Part shown: in pieces, positions 1-7,818 of the stretch
Numbering within the stretch: the stretch's first letter is position 1
Layout of the letters: each line of letters starts with the position of its first letter
NCBI GenBank assembly: GCA_001563325.1
Contig: LRSK01000219.1
Coordinates: 1-12,812 of the forward strand
Source of the DNA: Candidatus Thorarchaeota archaeon SMTZ1-83
GTDB lineage: Archaea; Asgardarchaeota; Thorarchaeia; Thorarchaeales; Thorarchaeaceae
Direction: 5' to 3'
Length of the DNA: 12,812 nt
Notes under the pieces: generated by a model
What the model saw: the letters and a program-made list of their open reading frames with translations, nothing else
The model's database searches: none
Told to the model about the DNA's origin: nothing
Translations under genes and position numbers: made by a program

Positions 1-2
1 CA

Positions 3-3000
3 GGCACTGTGGATGTTGAAGCTGTTCGTGATCATGCTAGCAACTTGCAGGATGTCGTCTACAGCGGCGACCTTATGTTCACATGTTCTTCCGACGGACT
101 CAAGGCAATAAAAGACAGCATTGATGAACATAATATCAACAGAGTCATCGTTGCATCATGCACTCCAAGAACACATGAACCAGTCTTCCGACGCACCATT
201 GAGGAAGTTGGTCTCAATCGGTTCTTGTTCGAAATGGTCAATATTCGAGAACATGTATCTTGGTGCCACATGGATGAAAAGGACTTGGCAACTGACAAGG
301 CGAAGTCACTAATTGAAATGGCAGTTGCACGGGCAAGGGAACTGGAGCCCCTCGACATGGAAACGGTCACCGTGATTCCGCGCGTCGCTGTCGTGGGCGG
401 GGGTGTCGCAGGTATCTCGGCGGCTTTGGACCTTGGGAATGCTGGATATCCCGTTTCACTGATAGAGCGGAGGCCGACCATTGGGGGTCAGATGGCCTTG
501 CTGGACAAGGTATTCCCACAGAATGACTGTGCCATATGCATCCTCGGTCCGATTATGGCCTCCGTCGAACAACACCCTGAGATAGACTTGCTTGCCTACA
601 GCGAGCTCGAGGAAGTAGAAGGGCATGTTGGAGACTTCAGGTTGAAGGTGCGAAGGAAGGCAAGCTACATAGACCCGGAGAAATGCAATGGATGTGGAGA
701 ATGTGCGCCTGTGTGTCCAACTCGAGTAGTGAACGAATTCGAGTATAAGATGGGCGACAGAAGGGCTGTCTACAGGCCGTTTCCGCAGGCAGTCCCGAAC
801 ACCTTCACCATTGACAAGCGAGGCACTTCATCATGCAGGATTGCTTGCCCCGCGGGAGTCAACGGACAAGCATTTGTCACACTCATTCGTGAAGCACAGT
901 TCGACACTGCACTACGGATATTCAGAGAGTCTAATCCATTTCCGGGTACTCTTGGAAGGGTCTGCACACATCCATGTGAGGATAAGTGTGAAAGATCATC
1001 TCTCGATGAACCCGTTTCCATACGGAATCTTCACAGGTATCTGGCCGATCGAGCGCGCCAGATAGGCGAAGATGCTCCAACCAAGGTAACTCCTAGGAAG
1101 AAAAAGAAGGTTGCAGTTGTCGGGGCTGGGCCTGCAGGAATCGCGTGTGCCTTTGACCTCGTCAAACTGGGCTACCCTGTTTCTGTCTTTGAGGCCAGGA
1201 AGGAGAGTGGGGGTCTTCTAAGGTACGGCATCCCTGAGTACCGATTGCCCAGGGAGATATTGCGTGAGGAGATAGGGCTGGTAGAGTCTTTAGGCGTCGA
1301 GTTCAGGACTGGAACTCCTGTTGAATCTGTCAGTGATCTCAAGAAGGAGGGATTCAAGGCGATATTCTTGGCCACGGGAGCCTCTAGAAGCAGCAAACTC
1401 AGAGTCGAAGGTGAGGATGCCAAAGGAGTCCTTCACGCTCTCGATTTCCTAGACCGATTGAATAGCGGAAGGAAGGTAGTACTGGGTGAAAACGTGGCGG
1501 TCATAGGAGGCGGCAACGCAGCAGTTGATTCAGCCAGGGCGGCGCGACGTATGGGCGCTAGACGAGTTACCATAGTATATCGTCGTTCCAAGCAGGAGAT
1601 GCCTGCAATCGCAAGCGAAGTTGAAGAGGCCGAACGGGAGGGAATCAAGATTCAGTTCCTTTCGACACCTGTGAAGATTCTCACAAAGGGAGCAAGTGTT
1701 AGTGGAATCAGATGCGTGAAGATGAAGCTTGGTGCTCTGGATGCCTCTGGTAGACGGCGACCAATACCAATTCCAGATTCTGAATATGACACGAAGGTCG
1801 ACACGGTCATAGTCGCAATTGGACAGACGGTCGATCCTAAGGGCATTGTGTCTGGACTCGACCTGACTCAGTGGGGAACGGTTGCGGTTGACCCAACCAC
1901 ATTTCAAACGAGTAAGAAGGGAGTCTTCGCAGGAGGCGACGTTGTCACTGGACCCTCTACAGTGGTGGAGGCGGTAGGTGCTGGCAAAGAGGCGGCCATC
2001 TCCATCGATAGATTCCTTTCCGGAGAGGACCTTGACACTGGGCGAAGCCTTGAGCCCACGCCAGTTCCTGAGGATCAAATCAATCGAGAAGGAATCGAAG
2101 CGGCACCCAGAGTAGCAATGCCAATGTTGAGTCTTGCTAGTCGAAAGTCGAGCTTTGAGGAAGTCGAGCTAGGCTTCGACGAGAAGAGAGCCATCGCCGA
2201 AGCAGGAAGATGCATGAGTTGCGCTGTCTGTTGCGAGTGCGGACTATGTGTTGATGCATGCAAGCTGGACGCCATCGATCATAATATGACTGATCAGATT
2301 GTGGAGTTAAACGTCGGGACAGTAATTGTGGCTACCGGATTCGAGTCGTACGAGCCCGTAGATACGAGAGAGTACGGTTACGGTATTCTCAACAACCTCA
2401 TCACAAACGCTCAGTTTGAGAGGTTGACGAACGCAGCCGGGCCAACCGCTGGCAAGATTAAACGACCAACTGATGGCAAGACCCCATCAAGTGTAGCTTT
2501 CCTTCAATGTGTAGGGTCCCGTGATGCCAGATTCGACAGAGATTACTGTTGCTATGTGGGTTGTGAGAACTCACTCAAGCAAGCGACCCAGATTAAGGAG
2601 AAGTACCCGGAAACTGAAGTGACCATGTTCGCAATGGACGTACGGACTCATGGAACTGGGTACGAGGAGCTATATCAAAGAGCCCGTGAAATGGGAGTTG
2701 TTATAGTCAAAGGAAGAGCGTCCGAATTGGAGCAAGACCCGAAGACTGACAATATCAAAGTGTACGCAGAGGACCTCTATACAGGAATGAACATCGGACT
2801 GACATACGACATGGTCGTCTTGGCCACGGCGTTGCACCCGCAACATGACAATCCGGAAATGGCCCGAAAGCTCAAAATGAACACCGACCAATACGGATTC
2901 TTCCTGTGTGCACATCCGAAACTCCGTCCTGTGGAATCCTTCCAAGATGGAGTTTTTGTAGCCGGCTCCTGTCTCGGTCCAATGGATATAGCCAAGGCCG

Positions 3001-3317
3001 TTTCGATGGGAGAAGCCGCGGCCGCCAAGGCACAGGCTCTAATGGGTCCAGGCAAGTTCAACATTGAGCCGATATACGCTGAGATTGACACCGACAAGTG
3101 CATCAAGTGCGAACTCTGTGCTGACGTTTGTCCTTACGGCGCTCCGCATCTAGAAGAAGACTTAATGATGATCTCCAAGGAGCAATGTCAAGGTTGCGGG
3201 ACATGCAGTGCAGCATGTCCGCAAAATGCAATAGACATGAAGCACTTCCGAGCCAGACAGATAATGCCCATGATTAAAGTTGCAGCCAAGAGTCAACTCC
3301 CGGAGCTTGGTGCATAG
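3..3317 (+). CDS. hdrA: HdrA-type electron-bifurcating flavoprotein with inserted GltD/NfnB-like NAD(P)H module (5' partial)
   Basis: Cut by the left window edge: the first in-frame codons (GTVDVE) match residues about 30-35 of the third HdrA here, so roughly 30 residues with the CHCG motif are missing and the GTG at 9 is not the start. Numbering from that GTG: N-terminal HdrA domain 1-120; FAD Rossmann GGGVAG near 128; core Cys pair C174/C177; ferredoxin C226, C229, C232, C236. A complete GltD/NfnB-like module at about 275-730 follows, with C276, C280, C319, C323, C327, an FAD Rossmann near 368 and an NAD(P)H Rossmann near 497. HdrA then resumes: Cys-rich cluster C735-C751, CVGSR region, and two C-terminal [4Fe-4S] motifs (C1031-C1041, C1060-C1070). 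Family role: flavin-based electron bifurcation in the cytoplasmic Hdr-Mvh complex. Plain HdrA is about 650 residues; the excess is the insertion. The CVGSR-region cysteines deviate (Gly in place of one Cys). It is 327 bases from the next gene, so may be a separate transcript. Confidence 0.93.
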   Translation, partial: GTVDVEAVRDHASNLQDVVYSGDLMFTCSSDGLKAIKDSIDEHNINRVIVASCTPRTHEPVFRRTIEEVGLNRFLFEMVNIREHVSWCHMDEKDLATDKAKSLIEMAVARARELEPLDMETVTVIPRVAVVGGGVAGISAALDLGNAGYPVSLIERRPTIGGQMALLDKVFPQNDCAICILGPIMASVEQHPEIDLLAYSELEEVEGHVGDFRLKVRRKASYIDPEKCNGCGECAPVCPTRVVNEFEYKMGDRRAVYRPFPQAVPNTFTIDKRGTSSCRIACPAGVNGQAFVTLIREAQFDTALRIFRESNPFPGTLGRVCTHPCEDKCERSSLDEPVSIRNLHRYLADRARQIGEDAPTKVTPRKKKKVAVVGAGPAGIACAFDLVKLGYPVSVFEARKESGGLLRYGIPEYRLPREILREEIGLVESLGVEFRTGTPVESVSDLKKEGFKAIFLATGASRSSKLRVEGEDAKGVLHALDFLDRLNSGRKVVLGENVAVIGGGNAAVDSARAARRMGARRVTIVYRRSKQEMPAIASEVEEAEREGIKIQFLSTPVKILTKGASVSGIRCVKMKLGALDASGRRRPIPIPDSEYDTKVDTVIVAIGQTVDPKGIVSGLDLTQWGTVAVDPTTFQTSKKGVFAGGDVVTGPSTVVEAVGAGKEAAISIDRFLSGEDLDTGRSLEPTPVPEDQINREGIEAAPRVAMPMLSLASRKSSFEEVELGFDEKRAIAEAGRCMSCAVCCECGLCVDACKLDAIDHNMTDQIVELNVGTVIVATGFESYEPVDTREYGYGILNNLITNAQFERLTNAAGPTAGKIKRPTDGKTPSSVAFLQCVGSRDARFDRDYCCYVGCENSLKQATQIKEKYPETEVTMFAMDVRTHGTGYEELYQRAREMGVVIVKGRASELEQDPKTDNIKVYAEDLYTGMNIGLTYDMVVLATALHPQHDNPEMARKLKMNTDQYGFFLCAHPKLRPVESFQDGVFVAGSCLGPMDIAKAVSMGEAAAAKAQALMGPGKFNIEPIYAEIDTDKCIKCELCADVCPYGAPHLEEDLMMISKEQCQGCGTCSAACPQNAIDMKHFRARQIMPMIKVAAKSQLPELGA

Positions 3318-3349
3318 CGACAGAGGTCGTAAACACACGAAAGACAGAC

Positions 3350-3380
3350 TGGCCGCGTAGGAAACCACTCTATGCGGTCA
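3350..3380 (+). terminator. Strong hairpin 32 bases after hdrA1
   Basis: Bases 3350-3360 pair with 3370-3380 over 11 bp (two G-U wobbles, at 3352/3378 and 3357/3373), closing a 9-base loop. It starts 32 bases past the hdrA1 stop. No long T run follows directly, only short pyrimidine stretches near 3398-3417. It could mark the end of the hdrA1 message or act as a 3'-UTR stability element. No UGA/GA kink-turn signature is visible at its base, so I do not call it a SECIS. Confidence 0.4.
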
Positions 3381-3420
3381 ATGCACGCTTTCGGTAGCGG
3401 CAATTTCACGTTTCTTGACC

Positions 3421-3453
3421 ATCGTGTCGATTTCAAACATACATCGAGTCGAT
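3421..3453. repeat. Two copies of near-palindrome ATCGWGTCGAT, 22 bp apart
   Basis: ATCGTGTCGAT at 3421-3431 and ATCGAGTCGAT at 3443-3453 differ at one base. Each is an imperfect inverted repeat, and the start-to-start distance of 22 bp is about two helical turns. This is the usual geometry of a paired operator. They lie upstream of the possible TATA element for the hdrC operon. Regulatory function is inference; no cognate regulator is identified, although the operon encodes a small winged-helix protein. Confidence 0.4.
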
Positions 3454-3507
3454 AATTTACGGTAACGGAAGTTAACGTGTTACGATTAGGCCATCTTCGA
3501 CCCGTCA

Positions 3508-3517
3508 TAGATATATG
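3508..3517 (+). promoter_or_regulatory. Possible archaeal TATA box for the hdrC-vhuU operon
   Basis: TAGATATATG is the most TATA-like stretch in the gap. Initiation 22-30 bases downstream would give a leader of about 100 bases containing the 3562-3624 hairpin. No clear BRE is seen, and AT-rich words of this kind occur by chance, so this is tentative. Confidence 0.25.
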
Positions 3518-3561
3518 CAGAAGTATTGGAGTCGGGAATGTTCCGGACATAGAATTCTACG

Positions 3562-3624
3562 GACGGCACACCAATATGCTGGTTCCTCAATGCCACGGGG
3601 TCACCAGCTGGCAATAGTGCCGTC
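3562..3624 (+). promoter_or_regulatory. Long structured leader hairpin upstream of hdrC
   Basis: GACGGCAC (3562-3569) pairs perfectly with GTGCCGTC (3617-3624), and inside it GCTGGT (3578-3583) pairs with ACCAGC (3603-3608). Extra CCA/TGG pairing (3571-3573 with 3609-3611) is possible. The structure ends 20 bases before the hdrC ATG, just before the weak GAGGT ribosome binding site at 3631-3635. It could be a 5'-leader control element for the operon. I do not recognise a known riboswitch or tRNA in it. Confidence 0.4.
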
Positions 3625-3644
3625 TGGGAAGAGGTCGACCGAAC

Positions 3645-4166
3645 ATGGGAGCTCAATCAGAATCAAGTGAGTCAACTGAGCATACTCCTTCCTCTGACTT
3701 TGCCAAGGAGGTAGCTGCTGAACCTGGTGGAGAAGGAATCAACAAGTGCATCCAATGTGGGATCTGCACGGCAAGTTGTGTTGTTTCTTCAGCCTCTGAG
3801 AAGTATCGTCCTCGCCAGCTGATTCAGAAGATTATCTTGGGCAAGAGAGAAGAGGTGCTCAAGAGCGACATTCCGTGGTTATGCATGACATGTCGCATGT
3901 GTGAAGAGAGATGTCAAGAAGACGTTAGCCCTGCCGAGATCTTCCAGGCGGTCAGACACATCGCCGCTCGCGAAGGGCATATTCCAGAAGTGTTCAAGAG
4001 CACCGTGGAGAAGGTCCTTGAGGATGGCTGGATGTTGGCTGATGCTTACTCTGATTTCATCGAAGATGACAGAGAAGACTTGGGGCTGGACACAGACTTA
4101 GCATGGGACAGTGAATTCACGAAGAAGGTGAAGGACAAGTATTTCAAAGGAGAGGATGCCAAATGA
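3645..4166 (+). CDS. hdrC: Heterodisulfide reductase subunit C (HdrC-like ferredoxin)
   Basis: A protein of 173 residues that carries electrons between HdrA and HdrB in the cytoplasmic complex. Two classical [4Fe-4S] motifs are visible: C35-x2-C38-x2-C41-x3-C45 and C80-x2-C83-x2-C86-x3-C90. They are separated by the helical linker typical of HdrC, and each is followed by a short all-helical stretch. The first 30 residues are Ser/Glu-rich and probably flexible. The C-terminal acidic helix (DLGLDTDLAWD) is also usual for the family. The ATG at 3645 follows a modest GAGGT at 3631-3635. This is the first gene after the 327-base gap, so probably the first gene of the main operon. Its stop overlaps the hdrB start in ATGA. 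No membrane segment or signal peptide. Confidence 0.92.
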   Translation: MGAQSESSESTEHTPSSDFAKEVAAEPGGEGINKCIQCGICTASCVVSSASEKYRPRQLIQKIILGKREEVLKSDIPWLCMTCRMCEERCQEDVSPAEIFQAVRHIAAREGHIPEVFKSTVEKVLEDGWMLADAYSDFIEDDREDLGLDTDLAWDSEFTKKVKDKYFKGEDAK

Positions 4167-5077
4167 AAGACCTGTTTCTCTATGTTGGGTGCACTACTCC
4201 TGTGAGGTTGTCAGCGTATGAAGCTGCGACAAAGGCTGTTCTGCGGAATCTTGGGATTGAGCTCTATGATATGAAGGATGCCAACTGCTGTGGTGCACAG
4301 TATGTTGAATCAATCAATAGAACTGCATTTGCCGCGATGGGGGCGCGAATCCTCGCTCTCGCTGAAAGATTCGAAAAGGACATTCTGGCAATATGCGGTG
4401 CATGCTCAGGATCATTGAAACACAATAAGCATCTCCTAGACACAGAACCTGATCTGAAAGCCGAGGTCAATGAGCTTCTGAAAGAAGAGGACCTGGAATA
4501 CACTGGGAAGGTGGAGGTCAAGCACCTTCTGCAGGTTCTTCGAGACGACGTAGGATACGATGCCATAAGCCGTGCAGTCGTTCAGCCCTATAACGGGATA
4601 AGATTAGCTGCACACTATGGCTGTCATGTTACTCGTCCATACGACATAGTCCAAGTTGACGATCCGGAAGTTCCGAGAGTAATAGACGATATCATTGAGA
4701 TTTGCGGCGCACAGGCCGTTGACTATGCTGGCAAGACTCGATGTTGCGGCGGCCCCTTGTTGGCCATGGACGAGGATGTAGCAAACGTGATTGGGCGTGA
4801 GAAGGTTGACAATGTCAAAGCTGTGGGTGCTCACGGCATAGTAACTGCATGTGTGTTTTGTAACATTCAACTAACGCAAGTGCAATTCGGTGAGGGAAGT
4901 GCAGGTCGTGATAGAATACCTGTACTGACACTGCCCCAGTTCATGGGCGCTGCGATGGGTATCGATGAAGATACTCTAGGCATTCCATTGAACAAGATCC
5001 GTCCTACCGTGCTTCTAGAGTTCATGCACAGGATTGAAAGCAAGGCCCTCCACCGAGAGCAGGAGGCAAAGAGGTGA
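4163..5077 (+). CDS. hdrB: Heterodisulfide reductase subunit B (HdrB, two CCG domains)
   Basis: A protein of 304 residues, the normal HdrB size. Both cysteine-rich (CCG) domains are intact: C10-x31-C42C43-x34-C78-x2-C81 and C154-x39-C194C195-x34-C230-x2-C233. In characterised HdrB these ligate the pair of noncubane [4Fe-4S] clusters that cleave the heterodisulfide (CoM-S-S-CoB in methanogens). The physiological disulfide is not knowable from this window, since no methanogenesis gene is present. The ATG overlaps the hdrC stop (ATGA, 4163-4166), with AAAGGAGAGG seven bases before it, so translation is probably coupled. Its own end overlaps the hdrA2 start in GTGA. No transmembrane segment, which argues for the soluble HdrABC type rather than HdrDE. 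Confidence 0.93.
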   Translation: MKDLFLYVGCTTPVRLSAYEAATKAVLRNLGIELYDMKDANCCGAQYVESINRTAFAAMGARILALAERFEKDILAICGACSGSLKHNKHLLDTEPDLKAEVNELLKEEDLEYTGKVEVKHLLQVLRDDVGYDAISRAVVQPYNGIRLAAHYGCHVTRPYDIVQVDDPEVPRVIDDIIEICGAQAVDYAGKTRCCGGPLLAMDEDVANVIGREKVDNVKAVGAHGIVTACVFCNIQLTQVQFGEGSAGRDRIPVLTLPQFMGAAMGIDEDTLGIPLNKIRPTVLLEFMHRIESKALHREQEAKR

Positions 5078-7818
5078 CGGTAGAGCGTGCAAAGCCGAAG
5101 GTCGCTGCCTCGAAGAAGCAGTGGTCGGACAACGCTCTTGTCGTGGGCGGCGGCGTTGCTGGAATGCAGGCAGCGCTAGACATCGCAAATCAAGGTTTCA
5201 AGGTCTATCTGTTAGAGAAATCTAGCAGCATCGGTGGCCGAATGGCCATGATCGACAAGACCTTCCCAACCCTGGACTGCAGTGCATGTATTCTTACACC
5301 GAGACTGTCAGAAGTCCAACACCATCCGAATATCGAGATTCTGACTTATTCCGAACTGAAGGAGATGTCAGGAGAGGCCGGCGATTTCAAGGTGAAGGTG
5401 CTCAGAAAGGCAAGGTACGTTGATCCCGACAAGTGTTCGGGATGTGGTGACTGTATCCCTGTGTGTCCAATTGAAGTCCCGAATGAGTTCGACCAGAACA
5501 TAGGCTTCAGAAAGGCCATCTATATTCCATTCCCGCAGGCCACTCCAAATACACACACGATTGACAAGAGGGGACAGGCCCCCTGCAAGGTGGCGTGTCC
5601 AGCGCATGTCAATCCTCAGGGCTTCACGGCATTAATGAGAAATGGGAATCACGAGGCTGCACTTGCACTGGTTCGTGATGCCATCCCGTTTCCGGGTTCT
5701 CTTGGACGTGTCTGTCCAGGTCTATGTGAAGAGAAATGTGAACGGGCAAACGTGGACCAAAGTGTCAGTATACGCAATCTCCATCGTTGGCTCCATGACA
5801 ATGAGCATCGCTCTGGTGGCTACCACGCTGAACCACCAACCATTGATAAGAAAGAGAAAGTGGCGGTCGTAGGCGCTGGACCTGCAGGTCTGACATGTGC
5901 GGAGAAGCTTGCCAAGATGGGATATCCCGTCACTGTCTTCGAGAAGAGAGAGGAGGCTGGAGGTCTACTCCGTTACGGGATCCCCGAGTATAGACTCCCG
6001 AGAGACATACTGGCTGCCGAAATCAAGATCATCGAGTCCATGGGTGTCAAGATTGAAACAGGCAAGACCATTACATCTGTGGAAGCTCTGCTCAAAGAGG
6101 GCTTCGAAGCAGTCTTTCTCGGCACAGGAGCCCCGCTCAGCTCCAAACTGAGAATCCAAGGTGAGAACGCAAAAGGTGTCCACCACGCAGTGGATTTCTT
6201 GGAAAGAGTGAACAGAGGAGAGAAGGTCCCACTGGGCAACAGTGTGGCGGTCATCGGAGGCGGAAATGCAGCAATAGATGCCGCAAGAGTAGCCAAGAGA
6301 CTTGGTGCAAAGCACGTCACGATAGTATATCGTAGAGCTAGAGAACAGATGCCCGCCATTGCCAGTGAGATAGAAGACGCGATTGAGGAGGGCATAGAGC
6401 TCAAGGTCCTCTCCAACCCAATCGAGGTGATTGAATCCAAAGGTCGCATCATCGGTGTCAAGTGCATTAGAATGAAACTTGGTGAGCCAGACGACTCAGG
6501 CCGAAGTAGGCCCATTCCGATTCCCGGCTCCGAGTTCTCGATACCATTTGACAACATGATAATAGCTATTGGCCAGAGGGCAGATCCACACGGTCCACAT
6601 TCTGAACTTGAAGTGACTGAATGGGGCACTCCCGAGGTCGACCCAGTCACTCTGCAGACAAGCATGAGTCAGGTCTTTGCGGGCGGGGATTTGGCGACTG
6701 GTCCAGGGCTTGTTGTCGAAGCGGTCGGACATGGCAATGTCGCCGCGGAGTCGATTCATCGGTTCCTTCGAGGGCTTGACCTCAAGGATGGGCGTCCGGA
6801 AACCTTCATCGAGGTGTCTCCTGAGGATATCCGCAGAAGAAGGCTCGAACCCCATCCAAGGGCAGAGATGCCAAGAATCCGGCCACAACGCGGAAGTATG
6901 TCCTTCGATGAGGTTGAACTCGGTTTTGATGAGGAAACGGCAATCACTGAAGCAGGTCGGTGTCTGAATTGCACCGTCTGCTCTGAGTGCATGGAGTGCG
7001 TAAAGGCGTGCACACGCGAAGCCATAGACCACAGCATGAAGGATGAGATAGTCGAGCTGAACGTTGGAGCCATCGTGATGTCAACAGGGTATAGGACCTT
7101 CGATGTCAAGGAATATCCAAGGTTTGGGTATGAGCAATTCGCCAATGTGATTGAAGCAATGGAATATGAACGTCTCATAAATGCGGCAGGGCCTACTGGC
7201 GGGCATCTCGTACGTCTCAGCGACGGCAAGATACCGACCTCAATCGGTTTTGTGCAGTGCGTTGGAGCAAGAGACGTCGGAAAAGGTGTACCGTATTGCA
7301 GCCGTGTGTGCTGCATGTACGGTATCAAGAATGCTGTCATGGCGAAGGAGCACAACCCAGCGGTCGATGTTACTGTATACTACGCCGATATTCGAGCATT
7401 CGGAAAGGGCTTTGAAGAGTTCTATGAGATGGCCAAGACACGTTTTGGCATCAATTTCGTTAGAGGGCGTGTGGCCGAAATCGTGGAAACAGATGACCAG
7501 AATGTGTTGGTACGAGTGGAGAACATTGAAACCTTGACATTCATGCAAAAGGAGCACGATCTTGTCATTCTCAGTCCTGGTATCATGCCCTCTCCTGGGA
7601 TGGAGGAGCTTGCCAAAGACATGGGGGTCAGGCTTGATAACGACGGATACGTCAAGGTGGAACATCCTCTTCTGTATCCAGTGGATGCAGACGTTGATGG
7701 CATCTACACTTGTGGATGCGCCGATGGACCAAAAGACATTCCAGATAGCGTTGCCGCTGGAAGCGCAGCGGCCATGAGAGCCACGATAGTGCTCTCAAAG
7801 GGAGGTGAACTAGATTGA
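5074..7818 (+). CDS. hdrA: HdrA2: HdrA core with inserted GltD/NfnB-like NAD(P)H module, lacking N- and C-terminal HdrA domains
   Basis: A protein of 914 residues. The GTG at 5074 overlaps the hdrB stop (GTGA) seven bases after AGGAGG, which fixes the start and shows that the usual N-terminal CHCG domain is absent. Order: FAD Rossmann GGGVAG near 25; core Cys pair C69/C72 in the canonical LDCSACILTP context; ferredoxin C121, C124, C127, C131. Then comes the GltD-like insertion, about 170-620, with its own Cys cluster, an FAD Rossmann near 263 and an NAD(P)H Rossmann near 391. HdrA resumes with the cluster C630-C646 and the canonical CVGARD...YCSRVCC cysteines. It ends after the second half of the FAD domain (GCADGPKDIPDSV) without the two C-terminal ferredoxin motifs. 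Likely role: flavin electron bifurcation with a possible NAD(P)(H) port. It is a clear paralogue of hdrA1, and hdrA3 could supply its missing domains. Confidence 0.92.
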   Translation: MTVERAKPKVAASKKQWSDNALVVGGGVAGMQAALDIANQGFKVYLLEKSSSIGGRMAMIDKTFPTLDCSACILTPRLSEVQHHPNIEILTYSELKEMSGEAGDFKVKVLRKARYVDPDKCSGCGDCIPVCPIEVPNEFDQNIGFRKAIYIPFPQATPNTHTIDKRGQAPCKVACPAHVNPQGFTALMRNGNHEAALALVRDAIPFPGSLGRVCPGLCEEKCERANVDQSVSIRNLHRWLHDNEHRSGGYHAEPPTIDKKEKVAVVGAGPAGLTCAEKLAKMGYPVTVFEKREEAGGLLRYGIPEYRLPRDILAAEIKIIESMGVKIETGKTITSVEALLKEGFEAVFLGTGAPLSSKLRIQGENAKGVHHAVDFLERVNRGEKVPLGNSVAVIGGGNAAIDAARVAKRLGAKHVTIVYRRAREQMPAIASEIEDAIEEGIELKVLSNPIEVIESKGRIIGVKCIRMKLGEPDDSGRSRPIPIPGSEFSIPFDNMIIAIGQRADPHGPHSELEVTEWGTPEVDPVTLQTSMSQVFAGGDLATGPGLVVEAVGHGNVAAESIHRFLRGLDLKDGRPETFIEVSPEDIRRRRLEPHPRAEMPRIRPQRGSMSFDEVELGFDEETAITEAGRCLNCTVCSECMECVKACTREAIDHSMKDEIVELNVGAIVMSTGYRTFDVKEYPRFGYEQFANVIEAMEYERLINAAGPTGGHLVRLSDGKIPTSIGFVQCVGARDVGKGVPYCSRVCCMYGIKNAVMAKEHNPAVDVTVYYADIRAFGKGFEEFYEMAKTRFGINFVRGRVAEIVETDDQNVLVRVENIETLTFMQKEHDLVILSPGIMPSPGMEELAKDMGVRLDNDGYVKVEHPLLYPVDADVDGIYTCGCADGPKDIPDSVAAGSAAAMRATIVLSKGGELD

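Noticed and set aside
9..11. GTG at position 9 as the true start of hdrA1
   Set aside because: The upstream in-frame codons GGC-ACT continue the GTVDVE segment seen inside HdrA3, so the gene extends beyond the window edge.
528..539. Selenocysteine in the HdrA core motif, as in some methanococcal HdrA
   Set aside because: HdrA1 and HdrA2 have TGT/TGC codons at the core positions and no in-frame TGA occurs in the visible part of any hdrA.
3293..3550. Reverse-strand ORF covering the gap
   Set aside because: It overlaps the end of hdrA1 and the 3350-3380 hairpin, has no recognisable motifs and no clear ribosome binding site.
3562..3624. tRNA gene in the hdrA1-hdrC gap
   Set aside because: There is no acceptor/D/T-arm arrangement and no canonical T-loop GTTCRANTC; the pairing is one long nested hairpin.
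5973..6665. Long reverse-strand ORF of about 230 codons inside hdrA2
   Set aside because: It is antisense to the highly conserved GltD-like module, is rich in Ser/Pro/Leu and is a codon-bias shadow of hdrA2.
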